NCBI GenBank assembly: GCA_963729295.1
Contig: CAVSNJ010000003.1
Location: 29,106 to 93,105, forward strand
Reading direction: 5' to 3'
Source: DATJLY01 sp963729295
Lineage (GTDB): Bacteria; Pseudomonadota; Alphaproteobacteria; ATCC43930; CGMCC-115725
DNA length: 64,000 bases
Below the pieces are notes generated by a model, which saw only the letters and a list, made by a program, of their open reading frames with translations, made no database searches and was not told the origin of the DNA. Within the stretch, counting starts at the first letter, position 1. Each line of letters begins with the position of its first letter. Shown in pieces: positions 48,244-61,308 of this stretch. The translations under genes and the position numbers were made by a program.

Positions 48244-50234
48244 CCTTGTTCCGGCGCCTCCTCATCGCCAATCGCGGTGAAATCGCCTGCCGCGTCATGC
48301 GCACGGCAAAGCGCCTGGGGCTTCACACGATCGCGGTTCACTCCGCTGCCGACCGCGGCGCGCTTCATGTCGCGATGGCCGACGAGGCGCACGAGATCGG
48401 CCCGGCGCCGGCGCGCGACAGCTATCTCGACATCGCGCGCATCATGGCTGCGGCGCGCCGCAGCGGCGCCGAGGCGATCCATCCGGGCTACGGGTTTCTC
48501 TCGGAGAATGCCGATTTCGCGGCGGCATGCGCGGCCGACGGCGTCATCTTCGTCGGTCCTCCGCCCGATGCGATGCGCGCCATGGGCGACAAAGCGCGAG
48601 CGAAGTCGATCATGGCGGCGGCCGGCGTGCCCGTGCTGCCGGGCTATAACGGCGCCACGCAGGACGATGCGCGCTTTGCCGCCGAGGCGCAGCGCTTGGG
48701 ATACCCGCTGCTGGTGAAGGCGGCGGCGGGCGGCGGCGGGCGCGGCATGCGCCTCGTCGAACGCGCCGACGATCTCGCCACGGCGCTGGCCTCGGCGCGG
48801 CGCGAATCCCAAGGCGCGTTCGCCGACAGCCGCCTCATCCTCGAGCGCTATCTCGCGCGGCCGCGCCACGTCGAGGTGCAGATCTTCGCCGACGCACACG
48901 GCGCCGCCGTCCATATCTTCGAGCGCGACTGCTCGCTCCAGCGTCGTCACCAGAAGATTCTCGAGGAAGCGCCAGCGATCGATCTTGCCGATGGCCTGCG
49001 CGAGAAACTCTGCGCGACCGCCGTCGCCGCGGCGCGCGCGGCGGGCTATGTCGGCGCCGGCACGGTCGAGTTCCTGGTCGAAGGGGACGCCTTCTCCTTC
49101 ATCGAAATGAACGCGCGCCTCCAGGTCGAGCATCCGGTGAGCGAGATGATCTCCGGCCTCGACCTCGTCGAATGGCAGCTCCGCGTCGCCTCGGGCGAAG
49201 CCTTGCCGCTGCGGCAGGACGAGATCGCGCAACACGGACACGCGATCGAAGTGCGGCTCTACGCCGAAGATCCGGCGCGCGGATTTTTGCCGCAAGCCGG
49301 AACGCTGCGTCATTTCCGGATGCCGCAGGCCGATGCGGAGTTGCGCATCGAGACGGGCCTGCGCGTTGGCGATGCCGTCGGCGTCCATTACGACGGGCTT
49401 CTGGCGAAGCTTGTCGCACACGGCGACGACCGCACGCAGGCGATTGCGCGTCTGGCCGAGGCGCTCGCCGAGACGCGCATCGCCGGCGTCGTCACGAACC
49501 GCGATTACCTGATCCGCGTTCTGCGCGAGCCGGAATTCTCGGCGGGCGCGATCGACACTGGATTCCTCGCCCGCGACGGCGATGCGTTGCGCGGGCCCGA
49601 GCGCGCGCCGGTTGCCGCACTCGCGGCGGCGGCGTTCGCCATGGCCGCTGAAGATGATGCGGTGGCGAAACGTGCGGCCGCGCGCACTGACCCATTTTCG
49701 CCATGGCGCGGGCGCGACGGCTGGCGCCTTGCCGGCAGGGAGGCGCGCGATCTGCATTTTCTCGACGGCGCGGCCGAGCACGTCGTCCGGCTGCGGCACG
49801 GACCCGCCGGCATTTCGCTCGAAATCGACAATCAATCTGTCGGATCATGTTTCACGGGAAACACGGGCACCGAGTTCGAGCTCGAAATCGACGGCGCGCG
49901 AATTTCCGCGACGGTGCTATGCCAGAAAGGGGAGATCACGATCATCCTGCCGGACGAGACGCGCCGCCTCGTGCTGCGCGACATCCTGGCGCCGCCGGCC
50001 GCGGCGGGCGCACTCTCGGCGCGTCTTGCCGCCCCGATGCCGGGCAAGGTTCTCGCGGTCCATGTGGCACCCGGCGCCAAGGTCGCGCGCGGCCAGTTGC
50101 TCCTTGTGCTCGAGGCGATGAAGATGGAGCATGCCATCACCGCTCCGGCCGACGGGATCGTCGAAGCGGTGAATTTTTCCGCGGGCGACGTGGTCGAGGA
50201 GGGCGCGCTCCTCATCGCCTTCGTCGCCGGTTGA
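48240..50234 (+). CDS. liuD: Methylcrotonyl-CoA carboxylase alpha (biotin carboxylase/carrier) subunit
   Basis: The 664-residue protein has an N-terminal biotin carboxylase (RRLLIANRGEIACRVMRTA, AIHPGYGFLSENADFA, ATP-grasp loop AAAGGGGRGMRLV, DCSLQRRHQKILEEAPA, EMNARLQVEHPVSEMISG) and a C-terminal biotinyl domain with the attachment motif EAMKMEH near residue 625. It supplies carboxybiotin to LiuB. The start codon is TTG overlapping the liuC stop; a TTG two codons later is equally possible and no ATG is suitably placed. Operon position separates it from pccA, which has the same domain layout. Confidence 0.94.
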   Translation: MTLFRRLLIANRGEIACRVMRTAKRLGLHTIAVHSAADRGALHVAMADEAHEIGPAPARDSYLDIARIMAAARRSGAEAIHPGYGFLSENADFAAACAADGVIFVGPPPDAMRAMGDKARAKSIMAAAGVPVLPGYNGATQDDARFAAEAQRLGYPLLVKAAAGGGGRGMRLVERADDLATALASARRESQGAFADSRLILERYLARPRHVEVQIFADAHGAAVHIFERDCSLQRRHQKILEEAPAIDLADGLREKLCATAVAAARAAGYVGAGTVEFLVEGDAFSFIEMNARLQVEHPVSEMISGLDLVEWQLRVASGEALPLRQDEIAQHGHAIEVRLYAEDPARGFLPQAGTLRHFRMPQADAELRIETGLRVGDAVGVHYDGLLAKLVAHGDDRTQAIARLAEALAETRIAGVVTNRDYLIRVLREPEFSAGAIDTGFLARDGDALRGPERAPVAALAAAAFAMAAEDDAVAKRAAARTDPFSPWRGRDGWRLAGREARDLHFLDGAAEHVVRLRHGPAGISLEIDNQSVGSCFTGNTGTEFELEIDGARISATVLCQKGEITIILPDETRRLVLRDILAPPAAAGALSARLAAPMPGKVLAVHVAPGAKVARGQLLLVLEAMKMEHAITAPADGIVEAVNFSAGDVVEEGALLIAFVAG

Positions 50235-50244
50235 GGAGAGCGCG

Positions 50245-51150
50245 ATGCGGTGGCCCAACGATGTGCGGCTCGTCGAGGTGGCGCCGCGCGATGGTTTGCA
50301 GAACGAGGCGCGCACCGTGCCGGCCGCGATCAAGATCGCGCTGATCGAGCGCCTTGTCGATGCCGGGATCACGACGATCGAGGCCGGCAGCTTCGTTTCG
50401 CCGAAGTGGGTCCCGCAGATGGCGGACACCGCCGAGGTGCTGGCGGGCCTGCACCGCAAGCCGGGTGTCAGCTATTCGGTGCTCGTGCCGAACATCAAGG
50501 GCTACGACGCGGCGCGCGCGGCGAAGGTCGAGGAGGTCGCGATCTTTGCGGCCGCAACCGAAAGCTTCTCCCGCCGCAACATCAATTGCAGCATCGCCGA
50601 AAGCATCGAGCGCTTCGCGCCGGTGGCCGAAGCCGCGCGCCGCGACGGCGTGAAAGTTCGAGGATATGTGTCGTGCGTCATCGATTGCCCGTACGAAGGG
50701 CCGGTGGCGCCGGTGGCGGTCGCGGACGTGGCGGCGCGGCTCATGGCGCTCGGCTGCTACGAAATTTCGCTCGGCGACACGGTCGGCACCGGCACGGCGG
50801 GGCGCGTTGAGGCGATGATCGATGCCGTCGCCGCGCGCGTGCCCGTGGAAAAACTAGCGGCGCATTTCCACGACACCTATGGCCAGGCGGTGGCGAACAT
50901 CTTGGCGGCGCTCGGCAAGGGCGTCGCCGTCGTCGACAGTTCCGTCGCGGGGCTCGGCGGCTGTCCTTACGCGCCGGGTGCTGCCGGCAATGTCGCGAGC
51001 GAGGATGTGGTTTATCTTATGAACGGGCTCGGCATCCGTACCGGGATCGATCTTGGTAAACTCGCGGCGGCCGGGCGCTTCATCTCGCAGGAACTCGGGC
51101 GCGAGCTGGCATCGAAAGCGGCGCGCGCACTTTCGGTCAAGGCGGCGTAA
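50245..51150 (+). CDS. liuE: Hydroxymethylglutaryl-CoA lyase
   Basis: A 301-residue TIM-barrel lyase cleaving HMG-CoA to acetoacetate and acetyl-CoA, the last step of leucine degradation. The start VRLVEVAPRDGLQNEARTVP holds the conserved Arg-Asp substrate and metal site, GYVSCVIDCPYEGPV lies near residue 144, HFHDTYGQAVANILAALG provides metal-binding histidines, and Cys240 in GLGGCPYAPGAAGNVASED is the catalytic cysteine. GAGGAG precedes the ATG. It ends the pathway genes of this operon, with the DUF1489 gene three bases beyond. Confidence 0.95.
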   Translation: MRWPNDVRLVEVAPRDGLQNEARTVPAAIKIALIERLVDAGITTIEAGSFVSPKWVPQMADTAEVLAGLHRKPGVSYSVLVPNIKGYDAARAAKVEEVAIFAAATESFSRRNINCSIAESIERFAPVAEAARRDGVKVRGYVSCVIDCPYEGPVAPVAVADVAARLMALGCYEISLGDTVGTGTAGRVEAMIDAVAARVPVEKLAAHFHDTYGQAVANILAALGKGVAVVDSSVAGLGGCPYAPGAAGNVASEDVVYLMNGLGIRTGIDLGKLAAAGRFISQELGRELASKAARALSVKAA

Positions 51151-51153
51151 CTC

Positions 51154-51570
51154 ATGACGGTGCATATTCTGAAGCTTGCGGTCGGCGTCGAGGACATCGC
51201 GGAATTGCGCGAGGCGCAGCGTGCGCGAAAAAAGGAGCGCGGCTTCTATTGCTTCTACACGCGCAACACGCCGCGGCGCGAGGACGAGGTTCTCGATGAC
51301 GGCTCGGTCTATTGGGTCATCAAGGGCTTTATCCAGGTGCGCCAGCGTATCCGCGGCTTCGTGCCGATCGTCAATCGCCGCGGCCGCCCGGCCGTTCTGG
51401 TGAAGCTCGAGGCGAAGCTCACGCCGACCGAATATCAGCCGCGCCGCGCGTTTCAGGGCTGGCGCTATCTGACGCCGGAAGAGGCGCCGCGCGACCGGCC
51501 GAAAGGCAAGCGCGGCACCGAAATGCCGAGCGGCATGGCGCGCGAGCTGCGCGAATTGGGGCTTATCTGA
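51154..51570 (+). CDS. DUF1489 family protein
   Basis: A 138-residue cytosolic protein of the alphaproteobacterial DUF1489 family, recognised from HILKLAVGVEDIAELREAQ at the start, YWVIKGFIQVRQRIRGF in the middle and TEYQPRRAFQGWRYL near residue 100. There is no signal peptide or membrane span. Function is unknown. It lies three bases after liuE, so it is probably read through from the liu operon, and it is the last gene before the rRNA promoters. Confidence 0.85.
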   Translation: MTVHILKLAVGVEDIAELREAQRARKKERGFYCFYTRNTPRREDEVLDDGSVYWVIKGFIQVRQRIRGFVPIVNRRGRPAVLVKLEAKLTPTEYQPRRAFQGWRYLTPEEAPRDRPKGKRGTEMPSGMARELRELGLI

Positions 51571-51597
51571 GCGGCGTCAGAAACTCGTCCGAAGCTA

Positions 51598-51625
51598 TGG
51601 ACAAACGTGGCGCGTGTCTTATATT
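51598..51625 (+). promoter_or_regulatory. Candidate upstream rrn promoter (P1)
   Basis: TGGACA (51598-51603) and TATATT (51620-51625) are 16 bases apart, 28 bases beyond the DUF1489 stop codon. The position, about 330 bases before 16S rRNA, suits the first of two tandem rrn promoters. Confidence 0.45.
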
Positions 51626-51726
51626 CTACCCCTTCGGCCGTTTCGCTGCGGCCTCCGGGAACGTTTTGAACGATTGCGCCGCATGTCGCGGTGCGAAAAT
51701 TCGTCGTCCCGGGCGGTTCGCGGCGC

Positions 51727-51756
51727 TTGACGGTCGGGGGGCCGGGTCCGTATAAC
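51727..51756 (+). promoter_or_regulatory. Main rrn promoter (P2)
   Basis: TTGACG (51727-51732) and TATAAC (51751-51756) are 18 bases apart and followed by a GC-rich discriminator, as expected for a growth-rate-controlled stable RNA promoter. It lies about 180 bases before the mature 16S sequence. Confidence 0.75.
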
Positions 51757-51780
51757 GCGCGCCCTGCCCCAGAGGGCGGT

Positions 51781-51792
51781 TGATCTTTGACA
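51781..51792 (+). promoter_or_regulatory. boxA antitermination element of the rrn leader
   Basis: TGATCTTTGACA closely resembles the boxA consensus TGCTCTTTAACA bound by NusB-S10 (NusE) in rRNA leaders. It sits 25 bases downstream of the main promoter, the usual position. Confidence 0.7.
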
Positions 51793-51936
51793 TTGTTGAG
51801 AGGGAGAAGGGATGCGCAGGCGGCGGCGCGGTTTGCCGTACGTACTGCGCATTTGGAAGTCAATTCCGAATGCTTTGAGTTCGTGCGGCGGCCGGGAGCT
51901 TTTCCTGTCCCCTTAGGGGGATAGGTAAGCAAAGCT

Positions 51937-53430
<1,494 letters not shown>

Positions 53431-53551
53431 GGAAGCCCGGAAATACTCGGTCGATCTCATGTCGGCTGGAGGTTCCAGGCTCTTCCACCAGCGGATCTTC
53501 GGATCCGCATCTAACGCCGCCGTCTGCGCATCCCTTCCCCGATCGGCCAGG

Positions 53552-53628
53552 GGGCTAGTAGCTCAGCTGGTTAGAGCGCGCGCTTGATAAGCGTGAGGTC
53601 GGAGGTTCAAATCCTCCCTGGCCCACCA
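53552..53628 (+). tRNA. tRNA-Ile (GAT)
   Basis: A 77-base tRNA in the 16S-23S spacer with encoded CCA. The acceptor GGGCTAG pairs with CTGGCCC (one G-U); the D-arm is GCTC/GAGC; the anticodon loop in CGCTTGATAAGCG gives GAT; the T-arm is GGAGG TTCAAAT CCTCC. Ile followed by Ala is the standard alphaproteobacterial spacer arrangement. Confidence 0.97.
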
Positions 53629-53688
53629 GAATCAGGAGCCAGGGACGGGGAGAATCCGACCCGATCCCTGGCGCCATGCTCCTGGACC

Positions 53689-53764
53689 GGGGGTGTAGCT
53701 CAGCTGGGAGAGCGCCTGCTTTGCAAGCAGGAGGTCGACGGTTCGATTCCGTTCACCTCCACCA
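53689..53764 (+). tRNA. tRNA-Ala (TGC)
   Basis: A 76-base tRNA in the 16S-23S spacer, 60 bases after tRNA-Ile, with encoded CCA. The acceptor GGGGGTG pairs with CACCTCC; the anticodon stem CCTGC/GCAGG closes a loop TTTGCAA with anticodon TGC; the T-loop is TTCGATT. Confidence 0.97.
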
Positions 53765-53953
53765 GAGCCGACGGCACGCGCTGTCGGCGCTCCGCACGAT
53801 CGGGGACAGAATTTGCCGGGCTCAAGTCCGGCGCGATCTTTTACAGGGTGAAGAGGGAGTTCGAGAGTGATGCCGCCGCGACAAACGGCGGCATGAGTGT
53901 CTTCATGCGAGATCGGTCGCTTTGGGCTTGTCCCTGCAAGCGACGGGTTTAGC

Positions 53954-56768
<2,815 letters not shown>

Positions 56769-56847
56769 CTTTGCCCGCCGCTTGCATGGACAAGCCCAGG
56801 CGCCGATCGCATGAGACACCGCTCTCGAACCCCTCCAGGCTTGGCTG

Positions 56848-56963
56848 GCCTGGTGGTCATGGCGAGGGACCCAAACCCGATCCCATCCCGAACTCGGCCG
56901 TCAAAGCCCTCTGCGCCAATGGTACTGCGTCCTAAGACGCGGGAGAGTAGGTCGCCGCCAGGC
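56848..56963 (+). rRNA. rrf: 5S ribosomal RNA
   Basis: About 116 bases. Helix I forms between GCCTGGTGG at the start and the CCGCCAGGC end, and the pairing extends outward into flanking TTGGCTGG and CCAGCCAA as a processing stem. Internal landmarks are CCCGATCCCATCCCGAACTC and GGGAGAGTAGGTCGC. Confidence 0.95.
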
Positions 56964-56998
56964 CAGCCAAGCCTATCGCCCGCATCGCCGGTCCTCAT

Positions 56999-57075
<77 letters not shown>

Positions 57076-57087
57076 GAGTTAATTGCA

Positions 57088-57120
57088 GCCCGTCACGGCT
57101 CGCCGTGGCGGGCATTTTGT
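57088..57120 (+). terminator. Intrinsic terminator of the rrn operon
   Basis: GCCCGTCACGGC (57088-57099) pairs with GCCGTGGCGGGC (57102-57113), a near-perfect stem with a very short loop, followed by ATTTTGTTG. It closes the rrn operon 12 bases after tRNA-fMet. Confidence 0.85.
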
Positions 57121-57121
57121 T

Positions 57122-57490
57122 GCCCGAGGTCTGGCCTGCTGCCGGTCGCGACGCTTACGTTCTCCTTGATTTGCTCGGCGATGAAGTGGCCGAACAGATC
57201 GAGATAGCGTGGATACTTGCCCCTTGCCCCTGACGGAAATGCGCCTCGAACCCGGCCGGCAAAGCAATCGCGCCAAGCACTTCCCGCAATTCGTCCAGCA
57301 CCACGTTTCCGGCGAAGAAAGCGATGCCCTCGGGCGGCCGCCGGCTGGGCCGTCATGTATGGGTTCGACGAGGAGGCCCTCGATCGTGGCGCCGAGCGGC
57401 TCGGTGACGGCGAGATTGAGCTTCACCGCCAGGTCGAGACAACGGGCAGCCCGGCACGGAATGTTTCTTTCCGACACGCCGTCGCGCTAG
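57122..57490 (-). pseudogene. Possible decayed coding remnant
   Basis: The 450-base gap between the rrn terminator and the first sulfotransferase gene has protein-like stretches on the minus strand but in different frames: DLAVKLNLAVTEPLGATIEG, then FFAGNVVLDELREVLGAIAL, then KYPRYLDLFGHFIAEQIKEN. The break between the last two coincides with a seven-base tandem duplication (GGGGCAA twice, read on the minus strand, near 57227). I do not recognise the family. It may be the scar of a gene broken when this region was rearranged; alternatively the apparent coding character is chance in GC-rich DNA. Confidence 0.25.
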
Positions 57491-57526
57491 ATTGCCGTGC
57501 CAGCATTGCCAGGACGACCGCGGCCC

Positions 57527-59593
57527 ATGTTCCAGGATGCACTCGCGCTGCACCGTCAGGGTAGGTTCGAGGACGCGGCACGAGGCTACGAATCGGTGCT
57601 CGCCGCAGAACCAGCACATGTCGATGCGCTGGTGCATCTTGGCGCCCTCCGGCTTCGCCAGGGCTTCCCGACCGAGGCCGAGGTGCTGCTGCGCCGGGCC
57701 GCGGCGGTGGCGGAGTCTGCCGAAGTGCATGCGAATCTCGCCGCGACGCTGCAGGCCCTGGGCCGGCGCGAGGACGCGGTTGCCCACTATCAACAGGCTC
57801 TCGTACTCAAGCCGGACATGGTGGACGCGCAGTTCGGCCTGGCGGCCTGTTTGCAGGCGCTAGGGCGCCATGCCGATGCCATTGCCTGTTATGAAGCGAT
57901 CCTTGCCGTCGTGCCGGCGCACCCGGAGGCGAATTTCGGCCTGGCCACGCTGTTCGCCAATCTCGACCGCGCCGACGAGGCGATTGCGAGCTTTCGTGCC
58001 GCGCTCGCCGCCGATGCCGAATTTGCCGAAGCAAGCCAGGGTCTCGGCACGCAGCTCATGCAAAGAGGCGAGGTCGAGGAGGCGATCACCTGCTTCCGTC
58101 AGGCGCTGGAGGTCGATCCCGACTACGTTGAAGCGCGCTTGGCACTCGGCCTCGCGCTTCAGCGACTACACCGCGACGACGAAGCGATGGCAGCCTATCG
58201 TGCGGCGCTCGAGGTGGACCCTGGTCGCGCCGCGGCCCACTACGGAGTGGGCACGATTCTCTGCCGCAAGCACCGGGACGCCGAGGCGATCCAGCATTAC
58301 CAGACCGCACTGGCGCGCCAGCCGGAATACCTCCCTGCCATGGCCGGCATGGCCGGCGCCCTGATCACCCTGGGCCGCCACGCGGAGGCAATCGCGCTTT
58401 GCCGCCAGGCAATCGCGACGAATCCGGACTACGCGCCGGCGATGAGTGCGCTTGGCGTCGCCCTGGCGGAGGTCGGCGACATCGAGGCGGCAGAGGTGGA
58501 ATCCCGGCGCGCCGTCGCACTGGCACCGCAGCGGCTGGATTTCTGCTACGTTCTGGCGCAGCTCGTCAAAGTGCAGCGCGGCGACCAAGTGCTTGACGCC
58601 CTGGAAGCGGCGCTGCCTCGCGCCGCCTCTCTGCCGCCGCCCGAGCAGTGCTGGCTGCACTTCGGCTTGGCCAAGTCGTATGACGACATTGGTGAGCGGG
58701 ACCGCGGCTTTGCCCATCTGCTGGAAGGCAATGCGATCAAACGCCGTCAATATGGATACGACGAAGCGAAAGACCTTCGGGCGATGGACCGCATCCGCAA
58801 GGTCTTTACTGCCCAACTGATGGCCGCGCGCCGGGATGTCGGCGACCCGTCTACCCTGCCGGTTTTCATTGTCGGGATGCCGCGCTCCGGCACCACCCTG
58901 GTTGAGCAGGTGCTGGCGAGCCACGCGGACGTGTTCGGCGCCGGAGAACGGCGGGAGCTGCCGCAGGCGGTGGGAAGGCTGGAGCCGCGTCTCGGCGCCC
59001 TGCCGTTTCCGGAAGCCACCTGGACCATCCCCGGCGAGGAACTTCGCCAGATGGGCACCGCCTATGTTGCGGCGCTCCAGCTGCTTGCCCCGAACGCGAA
59101 GCGGATCGTCGACAAGATGCCGGCCAACTTCCTTTTCGCCGGCCTCATCCACATGATTCTGCCGAATGCACGGATCGTTCACGTCATCCGCGATCCGGTG
59201 GATACCTGCCTTTCGTGCTTCTCCAAGCTGTTTTCCGGCGAACAGCCGTTCGCCTACGATCTTGGCGAACTGGGGCGATTCTATCGTGCGTATCAGCGGC
59301 TGATGGTGCATTGGCGGGAGGTATTGCCGCCGCACGTGTTGCTGGAGTTACATTACGAACGACTGATCGACGACTTCGCCACCGAAGCCCGTCGACTTGT
59401 GGCGCATTGCGGATTGCCGTGGGACGATGCGTGCTTGGAATTCCACAAGGCGTCCCGGGCAGTGCACACGGCGAGCGTGACCCAAGTGCGCCAGCCTATC
59501 TACCGCAGTTCGATCGGCCGCTGGCGGCCTGATGCGGCACTGCTCCGGCCTCTGCTGGACGCATTGGGTGTGGAAAGGGCCGGTGCTATCTAA
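57527..59593 (+). CDS. TPR-repeat sulfotransferase (paralogue 1)
   Basis: A 688-residue protein with about ten tetratricopeptide repeats (residues 1 to about 370, e.g. ALGRREDAVAHYQQALVLKP) followed by a sulfotransferase domain. The PAPS-binding P-loop-like motif is VGMPRSGTTLVEQVLASH near residue 448 and the 3'-phosphate motif is RIVHVIRDPVDTCLSCFSKL near 546. No signal peptide is seen, so it is probably cytosolic. Likely role: sulfation of a protein, sugar or lipid using PAPS, with the repeats recruiting the substrate. ATG 57527 (MFQDALALHRQG) is favoured; a GTG 30 bases upstream is an alternative and neither has a clear ribosome-binding site. The next gene is a shorter paralogue. Confidence 0.87.
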   Translation: MFQDALALHRQGRFEDAARGYESVLAAEPAHVDALVHLGALRLRQGFPTEAEVLLRRAAAVAESAEVHANLAATLQALGRREDAVAHYQQALVLKPDMVDAQFGLAACLQALGRHADAIACYEAILAVVPAHPEANFGLATLFANLDRADEAIASFRAALAADAEFAEASQGLGTQLMQRGEVEEAITCFRQALEVDPDYVEARLALGLALQRLHRDDEAMAAYRAALEVDPGRAAAHYGVGTILCRKHRDAEAIQHYQTALARQPEYLPAMAGMAGALITLGRHAEAIALCRQAIATNPDYAPAMSALGVALAEVGDIEAAEVESRRAVALAPQRLDFCYVLAQLVKVQRGDQVLDALEAALPRAASLPPPEQCWLHFGLAKSYDDIGERDRGFAHLLEGNAIKRRQYGYDEAKDLRAMDRIRKVFTAQLMAARRDVGDPSTLPVFIVGMPRSGTTLVEQVLASHADVFGAGERRELPQAVGRLEPRLGALPFPEATWTIPGEELRQMGTAYVAALQLLAPNAKRIVDKMPANFLFAGLIHMILPNARIVHVIRDPVDTCLSCFSKLFSGEQPFAYDLGELGRFYRAYQRLMVHWREVLPPHVLLELHYERLIDDFATEARRLVAHCGLPWDDACLEFHKASRAVHTASVTQVRQPIYRSSIGRWRPDAALLRPLLDALGVERAGAI

Positions 59594-59677
59594 CGCAGGG
59601 TTCAAGCCGCCGCCGCGCGTCTACAATGCCGGCGGCCATGCCACACCCGCGCGGGAAGCGCGAAGGTTTCTGCAGGC

Positions 59678-61192
59678 ATGAACGACCGGATGACTTTCGG
59701 GCGAGTCGGGGTCACCCCGGACGCCGCCTTCAACCAAGCGGTTGTGTTGCAGACACGAGGCGATCTGCCCGGAGCAGAGAAAATCTATCGAGCGATCCTC
59801 AAGCGCCACCCCACTCACTTTCAAACGCTCGCCAACCTGGCCTCCGTCCTGTGGATTGCAGGACGGCCGGACGAGTCGGCCCGCTACTTGCGCAAGGCAC
59901 TCGATCAGAAACCGAATTCGGCGGTGGTTCAGACCCAGTTCGCCCGCGCGCTCGCGCTGCTTGATCGCCACGAGGAAGCGCTGGAACGAGCGCGGCGCGC
60001 AATCGCGCTGGATCCTGAACTGCCCGAAGCACATGCCACCCTGGCGGTCGGGCTGGCGGATCTGGGACGTTACGACGAGGCACGTCGCGCCCTGGCGCGG
60101 GCGATCGAACTCAGGCCGGACCGGGCGCGCTTCTATTTCTTTTGGGGAAACATCACACGGTGGACCGCCGACGATCCGCGCCTAGCTTCGCTCGAGGCGC
60201 TGGCGCAAAAGTCGGCGGCACTCCGGCTCGACGCGCAGGTCAACGTCAATTTTGCGCTCGCCAAGGCCTATGCCGACTGCGGCGACGACGAGCGCGCCTT
60301 TCGCCACCAGATCGAAGGTGGCAGACTGCAGCGGCGGATGTACGCATACGATGAAGCGTCAGCCCTTCGCGAAATGGACGAACTGAGTCGCCCCCTCGAC
60401 GCCGCGTGGATGCGGCAACATCAGGGCGTCGGCGATCCATCGCGGCTGCCGGTGTTCGTACTGGGGATGCCGCGCTCGGGTACGACCCTGATCGAACAGA
60501 TCCTGGCCAGCCATCCCAAAGTTCGCGCGCTCGGCGAGCGCGCGACTTTCAGCGAAACTCTCGCCCGGATTTGTGGAACGCCCACCGGTGCTCAATCACT
60601 CGCGCAGCGTGCGGCGCGGTGCACGGACTCCGAATTACGCCGGCTTGGCGCGCTCTATCTCAAGGTCATCCGGCGCGACGCGCCAACGACCGCGGCGCGC
60701 ATCGTCGACAAGATGCCGGCAAACTTCCAGTTTATTGGTTTCATCCACGCTGCCTTGCCCAACGCGCGCATCATTCACACGCGCCGTGACCCGGTCGATA
60801 CCTGCCTTTCGCTGTTCTCGATCCTTTTCGCGGGCAGTGCGCAACTGTACTCGTACAACCTTGAGGAATTGGGCCGCTATTATCGCGCCTACGAGAAGGT
60901 GATGACGCACTGGCGCAATGCTTTGCCCGCCGGGGTCATGCTGGAGGTGCAGTACGAAGAGGTCGTCGACGATTTCGAGCGTCAGGCTCGCCGCATCGTC
61001 GCGCACTGCGGGCTCGAATGGGACGACGCGTGTCTGGAGTTCCACAAGACGGAGCGCCCGGTCCGAACCATGAGCCACGCGCAAATCCGCCAGCCGATCT
61101 ATCGCAGTGCTGTCGGACGCTGGCGGCCGGACACGGCACGGCTCCGGCCATTGTTGGCAGCGTTGGGGACGGCAAGCGGCCGAGTCCCCTGA
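59678..61192 (+). CDS. TPR-repeat sulfotransferase (paralogue 2)
   Basis: A 504-residue relative of the preceding gene with fewer TPR units (about residues 10-185) and the same type of sulfotransferase domain: LGMPRSGTTLIEQILASHPK near residue 261 and RIIHTRRDPVDTCLSLFSIL near 364. Both proteins share DKMPANF and end with the matching QIRQPIYRSAVGRWRPDTAR segment. It follows after 84 bases, so the two are probably one operon. Tandem paralogues suggest duplication with loss or gain of repeats. It is convergent with the membrane hydroxylase gene. Substrate unknown. Confidence 0.87.
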   Translation: MNDRMTFGRVGVTPDAAFNQAVVLQTRGDLPGAEKIYRAILKRHPTHFQTLANLASVLWIAGRPDESARYLRKALDQKPNSAVVQTQFARALALLDRHEEALERARRAIALDPELPEAHATLAVGLADLGRYDEARRALARAIELRPDRARFYFFWGNITRWTADDPRLASLEALAQKSAALRLDAQVNVNFALAKAYADCGDDERAFRHQIEGGRLQRRMYAYDEASALREMDELSRPLDAAWMRQHQGVGDPSRLPVFVLGMPRSGTTLIEQILASHPKVRALGERATFSETLARICGTPTGAQSLAQRAARCTDSELRRLGALYLKVIRRDAPTTAARIVDKMPANFQFIGFIHAALPNARIIHTRRDPVDTCLSLFSILFAGSAQLYSYNLEELGRYYRAYEKVMTHWRNALPAGVMLEVQYEEVVDDFERQARRIVAHCGLEWDDACLEFHKTERPVRTMSHAQIRQPIYRSAVGRWRPDTARLRPLLAALGTASGRVP

Positions 61193-61308
61193 CGCATGCG
61201 AGCACACAACGCCCAGGCAAATTCATCAGATCGCGGCGGGGCGCCGGAAAGCAGAACCCGAGCCATCTTACGCCCGTTGCCAGCCGGGTCACCGGCCGGT
61301 CGGGCTGG

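Noticed and set aside
57458..57482. Third copy of the TTTCCGACA element before the first sulfotransferase gene
   Set aside because: Nine bases match but the spacing of the outer part differs by two bases and the 3' half does not match; no sigma54 promoter lies downstream, so it may be chance.
59594..59677. Possible promoter (TACAAT at 59622) between the two sulfotransferase genes
   Set aside because: No acceptable -35 box at 16-18 bases; the genes are close enough to be one transcript.
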